A stretch of DNA of 64,000 bases from Bacteroidetes bacterium GWF2_40_14 (GTDB lineage: Bacteria > Bacteroidota > Bacteroidia > Bacteroidales > UBA932), in the NCBI GenBank assembly GCA_001769195.1, contig MEOK01000017.1, positions 28,957-92,956 on the forward strand, given 5' to 3'. The notes under the pieces are model-generated. The model was not told the origin of the DNA and searched no databases. It saw only the letters and a list, made by a program, of their open reading frames with translations. A program made the translations under genes and the position numbers. Below, one piece after another: positions 62,667 to 64,000 of the stretch. Position 1 is the stretch's first letter; each line of letters starts with the position of its first letter.

Positions 62667-64000
62667 TCACTTCCCTTTTTTCAAGACAACCGCAGCTCTG
62701 CAGGGAAGGTATAAAGATAGCTGGTCCCCTCCGTCTGAAAAACAGGTGAAATAGTCTGTTTTTTCTAAAACCCTGTCAAATCCTCCATACAGCAATGAGT
62801 CCGAACTGAGGACCATCTTATATTTCCCGGCGGGAGCATAGAACCTGAAGTCTGTATATGAATTGTTTGGACTAAAATTGAAGGCGAAAACATATTCTCC
62901 CCTGGAGAAGATAAGGACCTGATTCTGGTTGTTCTGATATAATGATTCGGGTTTGGCGCTAAAAATTTCACTTTTCTTAATCATCTGTATCATAGATATA
63001 TCAAAATCAAGAAGGAATTTATACTTTAATTTTGGATCATCGGCCAGCGACCATTGCCTACGTGCATAGAAAAACGACCATCCGTTACCCTCTCTTGGAA
63101 AATCTATCCACTCAGGATGACCATACTCGTTACCCATGAAGTTGAGGTATCCGTCACCTGCAGTAGCAATTGTTACAAGACGTATCATTTTGTGGAGCGC
63201 TATCCCTCGGTCAATTATGAGATTTTCAGTCAACCGGCTCATAGAAAAGTACATCTCCTTGTCCATAAGCCTGAATATTATGGTTTTGTCTCCAACCATT
63301 GCCTGGTCGTGACACTCTGCGTAACTAATCGTTTTCTCATCAGACCTTTTATTGGTAAGTTCCCAGAACATCTCTCCTACGTTCCACTCTTCGTCTTTAA
63401 GCTCTTTTATCCATTTTATCCAGTGGTCAGCCACCCCCATGCTCATCCTGTAATCGAATCCGAATCCACCCTCCCTTACCGGAGCAGCAAGGCCGGGCAT
63501 TCCGCTTACATCTTCGGCAATTGAAATTGCGAATGGATTGACCTCCTTAATGAGCTGATTTGCCAAAGCCAGGTATACCAGTGCATCTTCGTCCTGATTA
63601 CCGTCAAAATAGCATGAATAATCTGTAAAATCCTTGCCAAGCCCGTGGTCGTGGTAAATCATACTGGTGATACCGTCAAACCGGAATCCGTCAAATTTAT
63701 ACTCTTCGAGCCAGTATTTGCAATTAGAAAGAAGAAAATGCAATACCTCGTTTTTCCCGTAATTGAAGCATTTGGATGTCCATGTGGGGTGATTGCCTCT
63801 TGCCCCTTCATGGAAGTACTGATAATCTGTTCCGTCAAGTAGTGATAACCCCTCCAGCAAATTGTTCACCGAATGGGAATGAACAATATCCATTACAACG
63901 GCAATTCCTTGCGTATGTGCTTCATCTATAAGCCTTTTTAACTCTTCTGGTGTCCCGAACCTGGAACTGGCCGCAAAAAAATTTGAAACCTGGTATCCGA
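62667..64000 (-). CDS. glgB: 1,4-alpha-glucan branching enzyme, C-terminal part (partial)
   Basis: The frame stays open to the window edge, so the 5' end is missing; 444 codons are visible. Upstream of the first internal ATG (63893) the frame still reads YQVSNFFAASSRFGTPEELK, typical of eukaryote-like branching enzymes. GH13 motifs: MDIVHSHSV, GFRFDGITSM (nucleophile Asp), SIAEDVSGMP (acid/base Glu) and YAECHDQAMVGD, then a C-terminal all-beta domain. It introduces alpha-1,6 branches into glycogen. It is the first visible gene of the operon glgB-debranching-GT4-GH57-synthase/phosphorylase-ribF. Confidence 0.94.
   Translation of the reverse strand, partial: GYQVSNFFAASSRFGTPEELKRLIDEAHTQGIAVVMDIVHSHSVNNLLEGLSLLDGTDYQYFHEGARGNHPTWTSKCFNYGKNEVLHFLLSNCKYWLEEYKFDGFRFDGITSMIYHDHGLGKDFTDYSCYFDGNQDEDALVYLALANQLIKEVNPFAISIAEDVSGMPGLAAPVREGGFGFDYRMSMGVADHWIKWIKELKDEEWNVGEMFWELTNKRSDEKTISYAECHDQAMVGDKTIIFRLMDKEMYFSMSRLTENLIIDRGIALHKMIRLVTIATAGDGYLNFMGNEYGHPEWIDFPREGNGWSFFYARRQWSLADDPKLKYKFLLDFDISMIQMIKKSEIFSAKPESLYQNNQNQVLIFSRGEYVFAFNFSPNNSYTDFRFYAPAGKYKMVLSSDSLLYGGFDRVLEKTDYFTCFSDGGDQLSLYLPCRAAVVLKKGK

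Overview
The window looks like a chromosomal segment of a Bacteroidales-type bacterium (phylum Bacteroidota). The reasons are two SusC/SusD loci each with its own ECF sigma and FecR-type anti-sigma factor, many promoter-like TAnnTTTG (-7) boxes in place of TATAAT, Bacteroidota-typical lipoproteins (DUF4369, DUF4465, DUF4843, PKD-like), an eukaryote-like long IleS and a fused glycogen synthase/phosphorylase. The DNA is moderately AT-rich throughout. Genus is not resolvable from the sequence alone.

Layout. 1-4.8 kb: small membrane and housekeeping genes (DUF805, DUF1003, TfoX-like, flavin reductase), an orphan nucleotide-sugar dehydratase with an SMK-type active site, and a LytS-like sensor kinase. 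4.9-14.9 kb (minus strand): a nutrient-uptake locus, sigma > FecR > SusC > SusD > DUF4465 lipoprotein > thioredoxin-like protein, followed by a separate TlpA/DUF4369 protein. 14.9-16.5 kb: a foldback element, a second inverted repeat, ferritin flanked by copies of a short dispersed repeat, and a HAD hydrolase. 16.4-26.8 kb: a second uptake locus (divergent sigma/FecR, SusC, SusD, DUF4843, PKD-like, TlpA). Its SusC gene carries one in-frame TGA where a glycine codon is expected. 26.9-32.8 kb: a dTDP-L-rhamnose operon (rfbACDB), WbuC, and two tandem WlbA-type UDP-sugar dehydrogenases. 32.8-37.2 kb: proline dehydrogenase, a small acetyltransferase and a large lipoprotein with a collagen-like Gly-X-Thr tract. 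37.2-38.6 kb: a 696-bp non-autonomous transposable element with an 8-bp target duplication, and tRNA-Ser(TGA). 38.7-44.7 kb: ECF sigma, lspA, DksA-like, deaminase, ileS, cvpA. 44.8-50.8 kb: a peptide-export locus (C39-peptidase ABC transporter, two tandem 62-aa double-glycine peptides, TolC, membrane-fusion protein) ending in tsaB. 50.9-52.9 kb: a cysteine-less thioredoxin-fold lipoprotein, HIT protein and greA. 53-64 kb: ribF and a glycogen-metabolism operon (branching, debranching, GT4, GH57, synthase/phosphorylase fusion).

How the genes work together. Each SusC/D locus pairs an outer-membrane TonB-dependent importer with periplasmic thiol-redox proteins under its own ECF/anti-sigma switch. 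The sugar-nucleotide genes make dTDP-L-rhamnose and probably oxidise a UDP-GlcNAcA-type sugar for surface glycans. The C39 transporter would cleave the two leaders at VSGG and export the peptides through the MFP and TolC. The most promising undescribed system is this two-peptide export locus: both mature peptides contain GxxxG motifs as in class IIb two-peptide bacteriocins, no modification enzyme or obvious immunity gene is present, and the operon appears to start with a structured 5' leader RNA.
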